From assembly GCF_028769735.1 (NCBI RefSeq), contig NC_088176.1, positions 21,265,501 through 21,329,500 of the forward strand: a stretch of DNA of 64,000 nucleotides. Reading direction: 5' to 3'. Of the stretch, positions 11,081 to 22,973 are shown piece by piece (the first letter of the stretch is position 1; each line of letters opens with the position of its first letter). Source of the DNA: Zonotrichia leucophrys gambelii. Taxonomy: Eukaryota > Chordata > Aves > Passeriformes > Passerellidae. The position numbers and the translations under genes were made by a program. The notes under the pieces are model-generated. The model was given only the letters and a program-made list of their open reading frames with translations, did no database searches and was not told the origin of the DNA.

Positions 11081-12855
11081 GTGTCTCCACACAGCCGTGG
11101 CAGTCAGCGCATTCACCACTAGCAATTAAAACCTGATACAGGAAAAATAGCAACCTGTCCCAGTAACAATTGTCCGTCATTTAATCAGAGGTGAAAGGGT
11201 CAGAAACACACCAGCAGGTATTTCACCAGGAGGTTAAATACCAAGTGGATGATGATGATGCCTTGCCTGTCACTGATAATCCAGGAAAACTTATTTCTTG
11301 AAGCTACTGTTTTTTTCCCAAAGTGAAATTATCTGACATAACTGTACTTTATATTTTTAATATTTTCTGTTTCAGTCCTTCACTGGGTTTATACAGTACA
11401 CCTGCCACACATTCCATGATACCTCCCTCTTCTGTTGAAAAGAGAACAAAAGCCAGGAGTGTAATGGTTGTCAAGTGAAACTTGTAAGTCACTGAGTTGG
11501 TTTATCTAGGAAAGTCTGGCCAGCCATAAATTGGAGACTCAGTATATCAAACTGTAGTATTAGTGGGTCTTTTCAAGTACAGCAGTGCCTGTGCTTCTGC
11601 AGAATGACTCATAGCAGGGGCTGCAAAATTGTCAGTGGAGCTACAAGGCAGAAAAAAAGAAATGGTGATGCTTTTCCTCTGTAAGCCTGGCAATCTAGGA
11701 GAGAAGGCGACCCAAGAGGAGAAGCTTGTTGCTAAGAGTTTCCCCTGTAGAAAAAAAGTTCATGAATAGAAGGAATTCTTGGTCAGGTCTGAGCCACCTT
11801 CATTCCATATGCATTGATATACTATTATGGATTTGCTTTATTTTATCAAGAGATGTGTGAAAGTTCACACGACTGACCTAAGTATGCTTCAACTGAAGTA
11901 CAGAGATTGTGAAGAAATTATAAGGCAGGACTTGATCTGTAGAAAAATGAGATTACCAAAAACCCCACCCCAAACCCAGAAAAAGGAAAAAACATTATTT
12001 AAATCAACTAGCACTTCTAGTGAAAGATACCCCCCCTTGCCATGTTGTATTCTTTGCTGAATAAGAATTTTCATAAGCAATTAATTCTCTGTTCAGCAGA
12101 CGCCCTTTTTTTTCTGTGTAGGTCCTTAACATTTGAGATAGATTATTTCAAATTATTAAATGCTAACAATATTACTTAATGACAATGTTTAAGGAAAAGA
12201 AAAAAAGCCCATTACATTAACACATCTAATTTTCCTTTGCTCTATAATATATTGTAACCTAAGGTAGTTGGGAATTTTCAATATAAATTTCCTTTCTTTT
12301 ATTGCATTGTCAGCCTGAATATTAAATCAATATAACTATTTGAATTGAATAAATTGTTTTCAATCTAAAGATACATCAGTGTTATTACACATTTAACATT
12401 CTTTTTTTCCTTGGAAATCCACAGTTGTTTTAAAAATATCTGTAGCATATAATTTGTCACAAATTCTCAAGCTGATTTGTCAGCCCTGGCACTGCCTGTC
12501 AAACTTACATCAATGCCTTCATGTCACATGGCATGAAGTGGCATAAGTCAAAGTGACAGAATGAGGTTTATTGGAAATTTCTGTTAAATAAAGCACCAAC
12601 TATTTAGATAATTCACCCTTTTAAAGAGCATCAAATGTTAGCAAGGAGAAGTAGTTTTCAGTTTTGAAGTGCAACAACTAAGCAGCTATTACATATCTAA
12701 GTGTTACAAGTTTTAAATTATGTTCTTTACTTTTCTTTGCAATCTTATTTAGTAATTTTCAAAATATTTCCTAGATGATGAAATTAGAGCAGAAAAATGC
12801 CATTAGCAGTGATAACTTGAGATAGAAACTGACCATCAAGCCTTTTCCAGTGCTG
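11081..12855. other. Intergenic DNA between divergent DUSP13A and SAMD8
   Basis: AT-rich DNA with no exon recognised. It contains several A/T runs and a GATGAT microtract at about 11250. Confidence 0.5.
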
Positions 12856-13290
12856 AGGTTCACAGAAGCAGAGATTAATTAGAGTTGGAAGGGATGTGTG
12901 GAGATAATCCAGTCCAACCTCTCTGCCAAGGCAGGGTCACCTAGAGCAGCTAGCACTGGAACCATTCGGGTGTGTTTGGAATGTGTCCAGAGGAGACCCC
13001 ATGTTCTTGCTGGGCAGCCTGTTCCAGTGCTCTTCCAACCTCCACATAAAGAAGCTCTTCCTCACATTGAAGTGGAACTTCTTGTGCCTTTGCTTAAGGC
13101 CATTGTTCTTCGTCCTGTCACTGGGCAAATTGCTTCTGCAAACCAGCCCAGCAGCCTCCACAGCCAGACCTGGACTGCTCTCCACTCTATATGTGTCTGC
13201 CTGCCTGCCTGCTTCACCTTTGCTCTGGATGCAGCTCTTGGCCAGGGGGTCCCTGCATGGAAACCTGTTGCTGGAATAACACACCTTAGG
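12856..13290 (-). mobile_element. CR1 LINE fragment, 5'-truncated, antisense
   Basis: Plus-strand text shows the usual reverse-complement landmarks of a CR1 3' end: GTTGGAAGGGATGTGTGGAG, CCAGTCCAACCTCTCTGCC, GGCAGCCTGTTCCAGTGCTC, then AGAAGCTCTTCCTCACATT and TCGTCCTGTCACTGGGCA. The 3' end is therefore at low coordinates, and the element runs on the minus strand. The terminal octamer repeats are degraded (CACAGAAGCAGAGATT). The right border fades near 13.2-13.3 kb. CR1 is the dominant LINE of birds, and the divergence here suggests an old copy. The 140-codon plus frame inside it is not a gene. Confidence 0.85.
13199..13213 (+). repeat. Short CTGC microsatellite
   Basis: About three and a half CTGC units next to the CR1 fragment. 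Confidence 0.6.
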
Positions 13291-13299
13291 ACCTGTAAA

Positions 13300-15140
13300 C
13301 TTCAGATAGTCCTGGAGTAATATGTATGTCTAAATCCATCTCATTTTCTAACCCAGACTTCTAAAGTCTGGAGACTGAATTTGGAATGTAACATTTAGGT
13401 GGATTGCTGGTTTTGCCACTGCACAGGGAAGCAGGGTTAGGAAACTTCTGTTTTGGTTTCCTTCCTGGAATGTGGTGAGCTGGTAGACCCTAGTGCATGT
13501 TTATATGTAAAATATAACAACATAGCCATAGCACTGTGAACAAAGCAGCAGTTTCCTGGTACCTCTCCTGAAAAGAATGAGATCCCAAATGGTGACCTAG
13601 CTTCAGGGCACGTGCTTAAGGCTGTCACAGTGACTATTCTATGATAAGACAGCTCCATAGCCTGCTACAATTGTTTTTGCAGCAATTTTTAATTTTCGTT
13701 TCTGCTTATTTTTACATTTTTGGTTTAAACCAGTTGTTCACATAGAAGCAAATGCAGCCATGTATTGTAGGTTGTACCAACTTGGCACTTGGAAGTGTGC
13801 AAAAAGTTGTGATTGACTGGCAGTTGGTGGAGATGAATTCATGTAAAAAACAGTAGAGAATGCACATAAATAGAGAAGCGCAAAATCTCATTTAACTTAC
13901 TTGCCTTGCCCTCCTGTAATTTTGTTTTCCTTGTCAGATACATGCTAGGGGTTTTTGAATATAAATATGTGTAAGTAAGAAAAATTACTGGAGTAAGCAA
14001 AATTACTTCAATTTTAAACCAGCTTTATTGATTGATCCATTATAAACAGGAAGACAAGGTCCATTTGATTTTTTTCAGATTTACATGTTTGTGTTTGTCA
14101 CTGGTGGATTCAGATTCGTCAGTTTTTCATTTAGTGCCTTAACGGCAAAGAAGGAAAACATTGCGAGGACTGAAATTGCGCTTGATTCCTACATTGTTTG
14201 CAGATGCTGCTAAACTGGCAAAAACGGAGGAACACACCCTCCAACTTCAGCAACTCATTTTGGGAAACTACAGATCATTTAGTGTAAAAAACAAAAGCGG
14301 GACAGAACAGACTGCATAGAGATAAGCATCTTTGAACCAAGGCTTGTGGAAAGGAGCAGATGTTCTCACGCCTTCTGAAATGTTCTTCACAATTTCTCTT
14401 CTGAATATCAGGTAGATAGACAGTCCATTACAATTGAGATAGCACAAGAGTGCATATTTGCATAGGATTGCTTGATGACTCGACAACTTGACTTAGCTTT
14501 GAAGAATTTTGAAATGCAAATTTTCTTGTTTCACTATTAGCAGCATATAAACTTTGCAATACATTTTTTTCTTTTTTTTTAGAACAAGGATCCGACGGCC
14601 ACTTTCTCTGAAAAGGCAAAAAGGCAGTGTCATTAACTTCATGGATACACTGGCACCTCCTTTTTATTTCAACTGAAGCTACAACTTAAGATTTTTTTGG
14701 ACCTCATAGTAATTACATCATCAACAAAACAAATTCTGACTGTTACTCAAACAGTTGCAAAGGGCTGGCATCTACCCCAGACAGTGGGTATCCAAAATAA
14801 ATTTATTTCTGGAGCAATTTGCTTCTCGTTTGTCTGTCTCCTTCTATCCCCTCCACCTGTGCTGTTTGTAGGCTATGGAGTTCCCAAAGTTACGGCGCCA
14901 TGCTGAAGCTTTCCTAAATCATGTGTGCTGTTCACATCTGTGCTGTGGATCCCCGCGCAATGACTGAGCGCTGCCGGCCAAGTGCTGACAGCCAGTTTTA
15001 TTCTTTTTATACAGACATCAGGAAAGAACAATGGTGCAACTGAAATGTTTTGTAACTACTGCCTGCTATGGGGCCTGACAGTACGAGGGCCCTCTAAGTT
15101 TCCTTTGCTATTCTGTCCTGGTGTACACTTTGAGTTGAAG
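13300..15140. other. Intergenic DNA upstream of SAMD8
   Basis: No exon recognised. The segment 14940-14985 turns GC-rich and holds an AP-1-like TGACTGA, marking the approach to the SAMD8 promoter. Confidence 0.45.
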
Positions 15141-15149
15141 GATGGCAAT

Positions 15150-15960
15150 ATTTGCCGAGCCACCGATTCCAAACCTCTAGCACGGCTCGAAGCCCCTCCT
15201 GGCAGGGGCCCCGTCCTTCCGTCCCGTCCCGCCCCTTCCGCCGCCGCCTGCCGGCGCTGCCGCCGCCGCTTCCGGACGGGGGATGGGGGGTGGCGGTGGC
15301 CGCCGCCGCTGCCGAGGAGAGGCACGGGCAGAGGCACCGGCAGGGCGCGGAGGAGCCGCTGCCGCAGCGCCCAGGGCCGGCGCGGCGGCCCCGCCGCTCG
15401 GCGGCAGGTGAGGCGGGGCGAGCCGCGGGGCCCTTCCCGGGAGGCCCGGACCGGGGACCCTTCCATCCTTCCTTCCCGCGGGGCCGCCCCGCAGGCGGCA
15501 GCCCACCGGGTCCCCATCGCTGCCCCCGCTGCGGCGTCAACCCCGGAGTGCGGGCGGGCCCCGTGGGTCTCGGGCGAAAGGGCTGCCCCGCCGCAGAGGC
15601 TGTGCGGGAGGAGAGCAGCTTCGCCTGCCGGGGGGCGGACGAGCCTCCCGTGCTGTGTGTCCGCGCTAAAATCCGCTCCGCCGTGGTTGGCGCGCCCGCC
15701 CGGCCCGGCACATCGCTGGCGAGCGTGAGCGCCCGGCCCGGAGCACCAGCTGCGTGCTGGGGCCGTGTCGCCGGCGGGCTTCGCGCTGAAGGGGTCAGCC
15801 CTTGCGCCCGGCTGTGCCGCTCTCGGGGAACTTCGCCGGCCTCGTTAGGGGAGGCGTGTGAAGGTGTGGGACGGCACCGAGCGGCGCCGGGGCAGAGGGG
15901 CCCTGTGCGGTTTGTTGTGGGGCCTGGGGGCAGAGGGGACCCGTGCAGTTTGTGATCCCG
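15150..15960 (+). promoter_or_regulatory. SAMD8: SAMD8 CpG-island promoter and noncoding first exon
   Basis: About 800 bases very rich in GC and CpG in AT-rich surroundings, without a TATA box, typical of a housekeeping promoter. GGCAG followed by GTGAGG at 15407/15408 is a strong candidate donor for a noncoding first exon. Its start cannot be placed, perhaps about 15.2-15.3 kb. The long open frames here on both strands are a product of base composition. Confidence 0.7.
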
Positions 15961-16616
15961 CGTCAGCCTCCGCAGCGAACAGATCGTTCCTGGAAAAGAT
16001 GCTTTGTGTCAGTCTTACAGTCAGATAACGAAACGGTTGTAGCGGTCAAAATAGATATTCTTGTTACTTTTTAAAATAAAATTGGTGTGTTTTCTGAGGA
16101 CAAAATGTTCAGTTTTGAATAAAGATGCTGTTGAGTGTGTAGGATTTGATTATTAAGAAGGCAGCATGGAACAGTGCTGTTGCTGGTTTGCATGTGTCCT
16201 CTTCGAGTGTCAGGGTTAAATGGTGGGGTCTGCCTGTGGGGAGAGTGTTTGTGCAAGTTCAGGGCCTGAGCATAAAGAAGTTGAAACTACTGGAACTGTT
16301 ACCCACTCAGTCTCTTAAATCTATATTACTGATGCATTATGTGGACTTAGACACTTAGTTATGCTGATTGCTAAAAAACCCCAACACTTCAAAAAGGTAG
16401 CTTTTTCCAGCTGCCTAAGTTAATGGAAGAGGCAAATGAGAAGTAGTGTTAATGTTAGTGTTTGGAATAAGTTGAAGTGGTCTCATGGTTTTGTATTTGA
16501 GGCTTCACTTTGCAAAATTAATTTTATAAAAATTTTTTATGTGCAGTGCTCATTCTGTGTTGTAAGATGACTTGATGGCAAGATTCAACTTGATAATGTC
16601 TACTGTGTCTCCACAG

Positions 16617-16769
16617 AGCTCCCTTGTGCAGCTGGACACGGTGTCTGTGCCTCCTCCACAGAGCAGCTGATCATGCTGTGCTCTGGAGTGGCAAGAGCAC
16701 AGAAGACATTTCCTGGCATTTAAGTGCCCCTCCTGTTTGGTAGGGGGTGCTTCTTGCTGAATATCAGAG
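16617..16769 (+). other. SAMD8: Possible alternative noncoding SAMD8 exon
   Basis: A 153-base segment bounded by acceptor TCTCCACAG and donor GTAAGG (16770). It would add a 16-codon upstream open reading frame starting MLCSGVARAQ. Inferred from splice signals alone. Confidence 0.25.
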
Positions 16770-19700
16770 GTAAGGAAATGGCTGTGTCTTTTTCTTCCTT
16801 TTGCTTTCTGTGATGTAGAAGAAAGGTGGAACTAACCTGTAGGATTAGTTTGAAGTGATTTTTATACCAGGTGAAAGGAATTTTGTAGTTTTGTAAGGTT
16901 TTGTTGTGTAAGTAGTGCTTAGATGTGAAGAAAATGTCCTGTACATTTGTAAAGCACAAGAATTTTAAATTATCTTGTTTGCTCTTCTATGTGGTGTTGT
17001 TTTTGCTGGCTGGTTGGGGGTTTATTTTAGTAGGATACTATAAAAATACAGGTTGGCCTAGGAACTGTAATCTTTTGAGTTCTGTAGTATCGCTTTTTTT
17101 TGTACAGAGCATGCTTTTGCAGCCCACTTAGCTGGTTGAGGTCCACTAACCATATTACACTGTGTATGTTTGTTTGATAATCACATGCCTTTTAGAAGTA
17201 TTTTTATTTCTTCCCTACTTTAATGCATCTAAAATGAGGAAAGCTATTAGATTTTCACTAGACCAGAAAGATCAGATTGTAAATAGTTGTGGAGAGTAAG
17301 ATGAAACACAGTTTCACTTCAGATATTGTTCTGGTATTCATTTGGATGGAGAGTTTGTTCATGTCTTCTCCTATCTCCATTGTAAGATGAGGGTGTGGGA
17401 AGAAAAGGGGAGAAAGAAACTTGAGTTGTTACTCCTAAGTTGTATGGGGATAAAGAGCAGCCAACGTTCTGTCACAGAAGGGATACACTGCTTGAAACCA
17501 GAAGAAAAATATTTGACACTTGATATTTAGCATGTAAAATGTTCAAGAACTTAGTCAAATAGTAGTGAAGTACTGTGAATGGCATCCTAAGATAAGTGGT
17601 GGAGTACTTGATCAGTTGTTTAAAAATCACTTGTGTGTGCCTTGAATTATGGCAGTAGTATAAAAATGTGTTTTGTTAGCTGGTTAGTAGATTAGGAGCT
17701 GAACTGCTCTTAGTGTTCATTTGAGTATAACACAACCTGTTTGGCTTAATGAGGTGTGAGAGTCAGGAAGCAGTTTGTATTCTGTTCATTTTGATGGAAT
17801 ATGTAACTGTACTTGGTGCTTCTTAAGACAAACATGTTTAACTTTCAGGACTTTCTGTAGTAGCTGCTGTCACTCTTACATGGAGGTGTCTCAACAGAAA
17901 GACTCTGCTAAGAATATACAGCTAATATTTGATCCACAAGCTGCACTTCAATAAATAACTCTCAAAAAGCTCATCTTCCTTGATGGCTTAAAACCTAAGA
18001 CTAAGCTAGTGTTACTTTGAGATTTCTTATCTTACCTTCATACATAGCACTAAGACCTCTGAGTACAGTTAAGCTACTGCTGATCATCTCACTTATGATA
18101 CCTAAGTCACTATTTAAAACTCAATGCAAGTTTTACAGCAATATTTATGCATTTGAAATTATTGTATTCTTGCTTCAGGAAAATACCATATGTTGTCTCA
18201 TGGTGGGCATTGTGCTGTGTTTGATCAATTTTATATGTAGTATGGTAGCCATTGTATTTAAAAACTTGAAAACTCATGTATTGTTTTTGCATGTGTTCTT
18301 TCCGTCCTTCTGCTTACAAGACACCTCCTGTATTATATGTATCTGGTGGCATTTAGGAAGTAAGGACTCAGCCACTGTATGCTATATGGCAGTGAAATCT
18401 TTGGTGCTATTTGCTTTAAATAAGCACTGAAGAATTTAGAGTTTCCAGGAAGAGCAGGTGACAAGCTTCTCATGTAAGTCAGTCAGCAGAGTAGCTGAGC
18501 CTTGTGCTGCATAACAAGGCAGTGCTGTGTGTTCTTTTTCCAGCACAGCATTGCTAAGTTGGTGTGTGACAGTAGCCTTATTATTGCAGGCTGGCTCAGC
18601 ACATGTTTTTGTGTAGCTTTTTTGTGCTGGGGAACCAAGGCCACCAACATGGGTGAAGTGCAGCCTGTGCAGGGAACAGCCTCTCCCCTGAGGTGTGGGA
18701 TGTGCTCCTAAGCCAGCAGACCCAGTGAAGGGGGGCCGAGTTGGGATGGCCTGTTTTCAAACTGCAGCTTGAAACCTTCACACAGAAATGTAGGTTAAAT
18801 CACTTGAGATCTGGTAGTTGTTCAGGATCCTTCCTAAAATTGCTCTCCAGGATGGTGGGAAATGAATCTAGGGGGGAAAAAATCAAGGGGCAAGGCTCTC
18901 CCATGTACCTGAGGGCAGGTGGTAAAGCAGTCATGGTGCCAGTAGAGATTTTGCATATGTGTCTAGAATAAACAAAACCGGTCAGCACTCTGCTAACTGC
19001 TGCAGACCTAACTAGGTTGTTTAATCCTTCAGCTCTGACTGCTCTAATCAAGTTTGCAGCCTAATGTTACTGTGATATTAATGCTGCTTTTCCTTGGCTA
19101 GGGTAGTGATAAGCAGATTCAACTTCCCACGTTTTTACCTCAATATACAGTCTCAAAGTCTGTAAGCTAAGAAAGTTAGGGAATTAATGGTTGACTGGCA
19201 GCAGTTCAGTAGATGGGAACATGATAGAATCATGGACAATCATGTTGAGGGAGGTTAATTTTCTCTAGATATACATCTAGGAAATTTTGCTGTCAGCTAG
19301 GGTATAGTCAGCCTCTCAGAGGCATCTTATTTCTTAAGATGCCACTGCCAAATTGTAGGAATGTTTATGGCTTACAAAGTAATGTTTTTCTTTTAAAAAA
19401 GTAAATGTTTATGCATATACAGTTTATATGCATTGTGCTCATGCTGGTAATTGAAAGGCTTGTGCAAGAAAATGGGACACACATTCTGTTGACAGGCTTG
19501 CTAAGTGTTAAGTCACAGTACCAGGAAAATAATCCACTAACTAGCTACAGACATTGCTGATGTCAGGGGAAAAGTATATTTTACCCTCTGACGCTTAGGT
19601 CTGTGCTTGCTTTGTGTTACTCATGTGTGTTATTCATCATTAAATAATGTTACCCATTATTTGGTTCAGTGATAAAACTAGTAATATGGAAGGCAAAGTA

Positions 19701-20628
19701 GTTTCCAGAGCTGTTTCCTTTCAGAAGAGAGCTGCAGTTATCTAGGGGACTTGGCCTCTGCTGCGTTATTCTTACATAGCAGTCTAGTAGTGTAAAAGTT
19801 ATGCAGCATTCTTCAGCTTCAAAAAGGAGCAGGAGCAGTTTCACACAGGGCTCTGTACTGTATTCCAGGTGTTCCAATTATTAGGGAGAGTGCCTTTTAC
19901 CCTTTAAACCACACAAGTGTCACCAGTTGAGTAGTCTGAAAGGGAAGGCGGTTTCAGGATTTAAGAAGTTGCTTTGTCATTGAAACATGAGTTTACTTGT
20001 TGCTGTTGAGATGAAATTAGCTACCTGCTCTGTGTAATAATTTAAATTTGTGTTTTGTGGTCATTTCTTTGTCTTTTCCAGTTGGTTAAGTGTACTTTTG
20101 TTGACAGTGTTTAAAAACAGAGCAGGTCCTATCAGTTGCATCTTGAGGTTAATGTAGACTTTCTCCCACGTCCAGCCCATAGTGACCTTTGATGGGTGTG
20201 CTGATTCAGAGTTGTAAGGTTACTTTTATTACACCTTTGATAAGGGTTGATTTTTATTCCAGCAATGCCAGATGAAGGAAGACTAGGCTGCTGTTAGGCT
20301 ACTTGACTTGTAACAAGTGGATAGAATTCTCTTAGGTTAGGGACAGTTTCCTGCCTTTGTCCTCAGAAGCTGCTTTGGTTAGAAGACAGTATCAGTAAGT
20401 TGAACGTGTTTGTGTGGGGAGTTTACATTCACTGCTTTTAGAAAACCCATGATGATTACTATGTTATAAAACTCACTGTGATTAACAACTTCTTTTCTTT
20501 TCTGTATGTGATCTGTTTTTCTGAGTAAAGAAAGCTGGAAGTTCAGTTTGACAACTCAAGTTTGTTTATTTTTACTGGATGTTTTGGATTAGTATAAGAA
20601 CAATGTTGATAATACACTCATGTTTTAG

Positions 20629-21055
20629 ATGTTGCTCAGTGGTGCTGACCCTAAGTCAAGGAGTTTTTGATTTTCCCCTGTTCTGCCAGTGAGGAGGGGC
20701 AGAAGAAGCTGGTAGAGACACAGCCAGGACAGCTGACCTGAACCTGGCCCAAGGAACATTCCATACCTTGGAAAGCCCTGCTTGGTATATAAATGGAGGG
20801 GGAAGATTGGCCCAGAGGGGCCAACCACTGCTGGGAAACTGGCTGGACAAAGGTCAGCAGGTGCTGAGCAGTTGTAATGTACATCATTTGTCTTTCTTGG
20901 GTGTTGTTCTTCTCCCTTTTTGTTATTTTCACCGTAATTATTACTGTATTTTACTTTTTTACCATTATTAAACTGTTCCTACCTCAACCCCTTGGGTTTG
21001 CCTTTTTACAGTTCTCCCCCCCATCCCACTGCAGGGGGAGTGAGCCAGGACATTT
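20629..21055 (+). mobile_element. Solo LTR fragment of an avian endogenous retrovirus
   Basis: The sequence starts GTTGCTCAGTGGTGCTGACC and continues with GGAACATTCCATACCTTGG, TATATAAA at 20786-20793, a GCAGGTGCTGAGCAGTTGTA stretch, a T-rich run with ATTAAA at 20967-20972, CAACCCCTTGGGTTTGCC, and CCCCCATCCCACTGCAGGGG. This order of U3, TATA, R with poly(A) signal and U5 is that of an LTR family abundant in songbird genomes, recognised from memory of its consensus. The U5 end is missing after GTGAGCCAGGAC, and no internal genes flank it, so it is a truncated solo LTR in sense orientation within the first SAMD8 intron. Confidence 0.75.
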
Positions 21056-22973
21056 AATCAAATTAAATATCATAGTTTATTTCGTTAGCTGTGTGACCAA
21101 AATAATTATTAGAGTTATTTTTGAGCTACACTTTCAGAAATAGCACAATAACATAAAAATGAGAAAACACCCTTTCATATGGAGAAGGAAGCATATAGCA
21201 TATGCAGATATTCTAGTAGTTTGGTTTTTTTTTTAATTTTGGGCAACTATTTAAATCAAAGTGTTAAAGCTTACATACTTATTGACTGTATATGAGGTAT
21301 TGAGAAATTTTAGCAATTAATTAAGTACAAGTTTTTCATATACAGTCAACTCCTGAGAGAATGTCTTCAGATGTATTATGCCCTTAATTATTTTAGAAGG
21401 GTAAGTGTGATTTGTGTGCTCATTTTTCTTCTAAAATATTGCTTTTTCACTGCTGGGAAATCTCATTTTGCAAATTGAATATTTTCTGACATAGTATAAA
21501 ATACTTCGTGGTTCTGTTAGATGAAAGCCAGAAGAAAAAGTTGCATCCAGTAATTATATTAAGAACACCATAGGTACTGTACCTCCTGAAAAAAAAAAGA
21601 AGTGAGAAGGAAAGACATTCTGTTTTTGGAGGAGCTGTGCCCCTGAAAAAGATGCAGAACTGTGGTGAATATTCATGATGGATTTGAGTACCCGTTTACT
21701 ATAGACAGCAGCTAAATAATAGATTAAATACACTGTTTCTTTGCTTTCATTCTGAAAGCCTTGAATGATGTATGTGGCAGTAGTGTATTGTAGTGCCTTG
21801 TATTTTCTGAGATTTGGTTGGCATGATTGAAGCATTTTAGTTAATTAGACTGTTTTTTCGAGTACAAAAGAGCTGTGAAATTGTAGCTGTTTCTTAGATG
21901 GTAGCTGTACATGAGCCACCAAATATAAATTATGCACAAATCCATTCTCTACTGCTGTGGGTCTTCAATATTGCATAAACACTTTAGTACTTTTACTTCA
22001 CTGGTAACCTTTCAGAGTTCTGTCGTGTTCCACATAATGTCCTGTGGTTAACTTTTTTCTTGGTTGTTTTTCTGGTGACTTGTCACCACCATGTGACTAA
22101 AATGTTGCTGAGCTGACTCTCCTTCCTTCATGCAATATTCTAGAGTCAGGAACACAATTATTGAGAAATCTGTATGAAGAGAATCCCTCTCTTCTGTTTT
22201 TGCTGTGTTGCTATGCTATCTATTACCACATCCATTTGAAAAATGCTTTGAAGCTTAAACCAGTACTTCATTTCTAGTAATCCTATTTTTGGAAGCTGAG
22301 TATTTTAAAGGATTCACAATTCAGTAAGTATCTATCTTAATTATTGAGTTCAAACAAAGAAATAGGATGGTTGTACCATCATCATACAACTAGCATACTT
22401 CCGTTCAGTACTGTTGCAGATATCTAGACTTGGGTTTACTTGGAAGGAGTGGGGGAATGTCATGTCATCAGAGCTTCAGTAGTATTTTAAAACAGTGGGA
22501 TATATTGGACTGTATTGAAATGTATTATTTCAGCTTTAATTCAGTTTTGTGTGTTTGCTGGCTGTACTTCCTCGTGTAGTTGATGAACTGCAAACAGTGG
22601 AAAAGTCTAATGATTAAGCTGGTATTTAAAGAGTAGTATTTGATTTTCATTGCCTAATGTAATTAACAAAGCAGGATTTATTTATTTATTTGCAACAAAA
22701 TTAGAACAGTATACTGGATACGTCTAGGAAATATTCTGCTTCTTGGAAACTTTAGGTTTCTATTTAGGAGCAAATAAGATGATCCTAATTTAGTTTTTCT
22801 TGAACAAAAAAAAGCATTTTGTAATACTTCCCTTAGAAATTAGGTCTGTTTTTTAGATATCTCTTATGTAAAATGGCTTGGTCTAATTGAGCATCTAAAA
22901 TGGCACAAGAGACACTGCCATTTCAGTGGTGTGTGTTGAACACTCTGGTGTTGTGTCTCTCTTGGCTGTGCAG

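Larger units (their letters stand above)
15961..22973 (+). other. SAMD8: SAMD8 first intron (long)
   Basis: About 7 kb of AT-rich intronic DNA. Apart from the possible noncoding exon (16617-16769) and the LTR (20629-21055) it shows a TTTA microsatellite at 22678-22692 and T-runs. Short open frames such as 18017-18430 have no recognisable domain. Confidence 0.6.

Noticed and set aside
10608..11129. Open frames of 120-173 codons on both strands around the DUSP13A start
   Set aside because: Four overlapping frames are open together in GC-rich DNA. Composition is Ala/Gly/Pro/Arg low complexity; only the DUSP13A exon 10730-10570 has family motifs.
12898..13320. 140-codon plus frame and 115-codon minus frame
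   Set aside because: They lie inside the CR1 fragment noncoding 3' end.
14982..15955. Long frames of 248 and 267 codons (plus) and 205 codons (minus) in the SAMD8 CpG island
   Set aside because: Stop-poor GC-rich sequence, Arg/Pro/Ala runs, mutually overlapping, no domain.
18017..18430. 137-codon plus frame in SAMD8 intron 1
   Set aside because: Hydrophobic AT-rich composition, no family motif, no splice or promoter context.
19221..19260. TAGAATCATGGACAATCATG-like text resembling a CR1 3' tail
   Set aside because: Too short, and not followed by the GTTGGAAGGGACC block expected of CR1.
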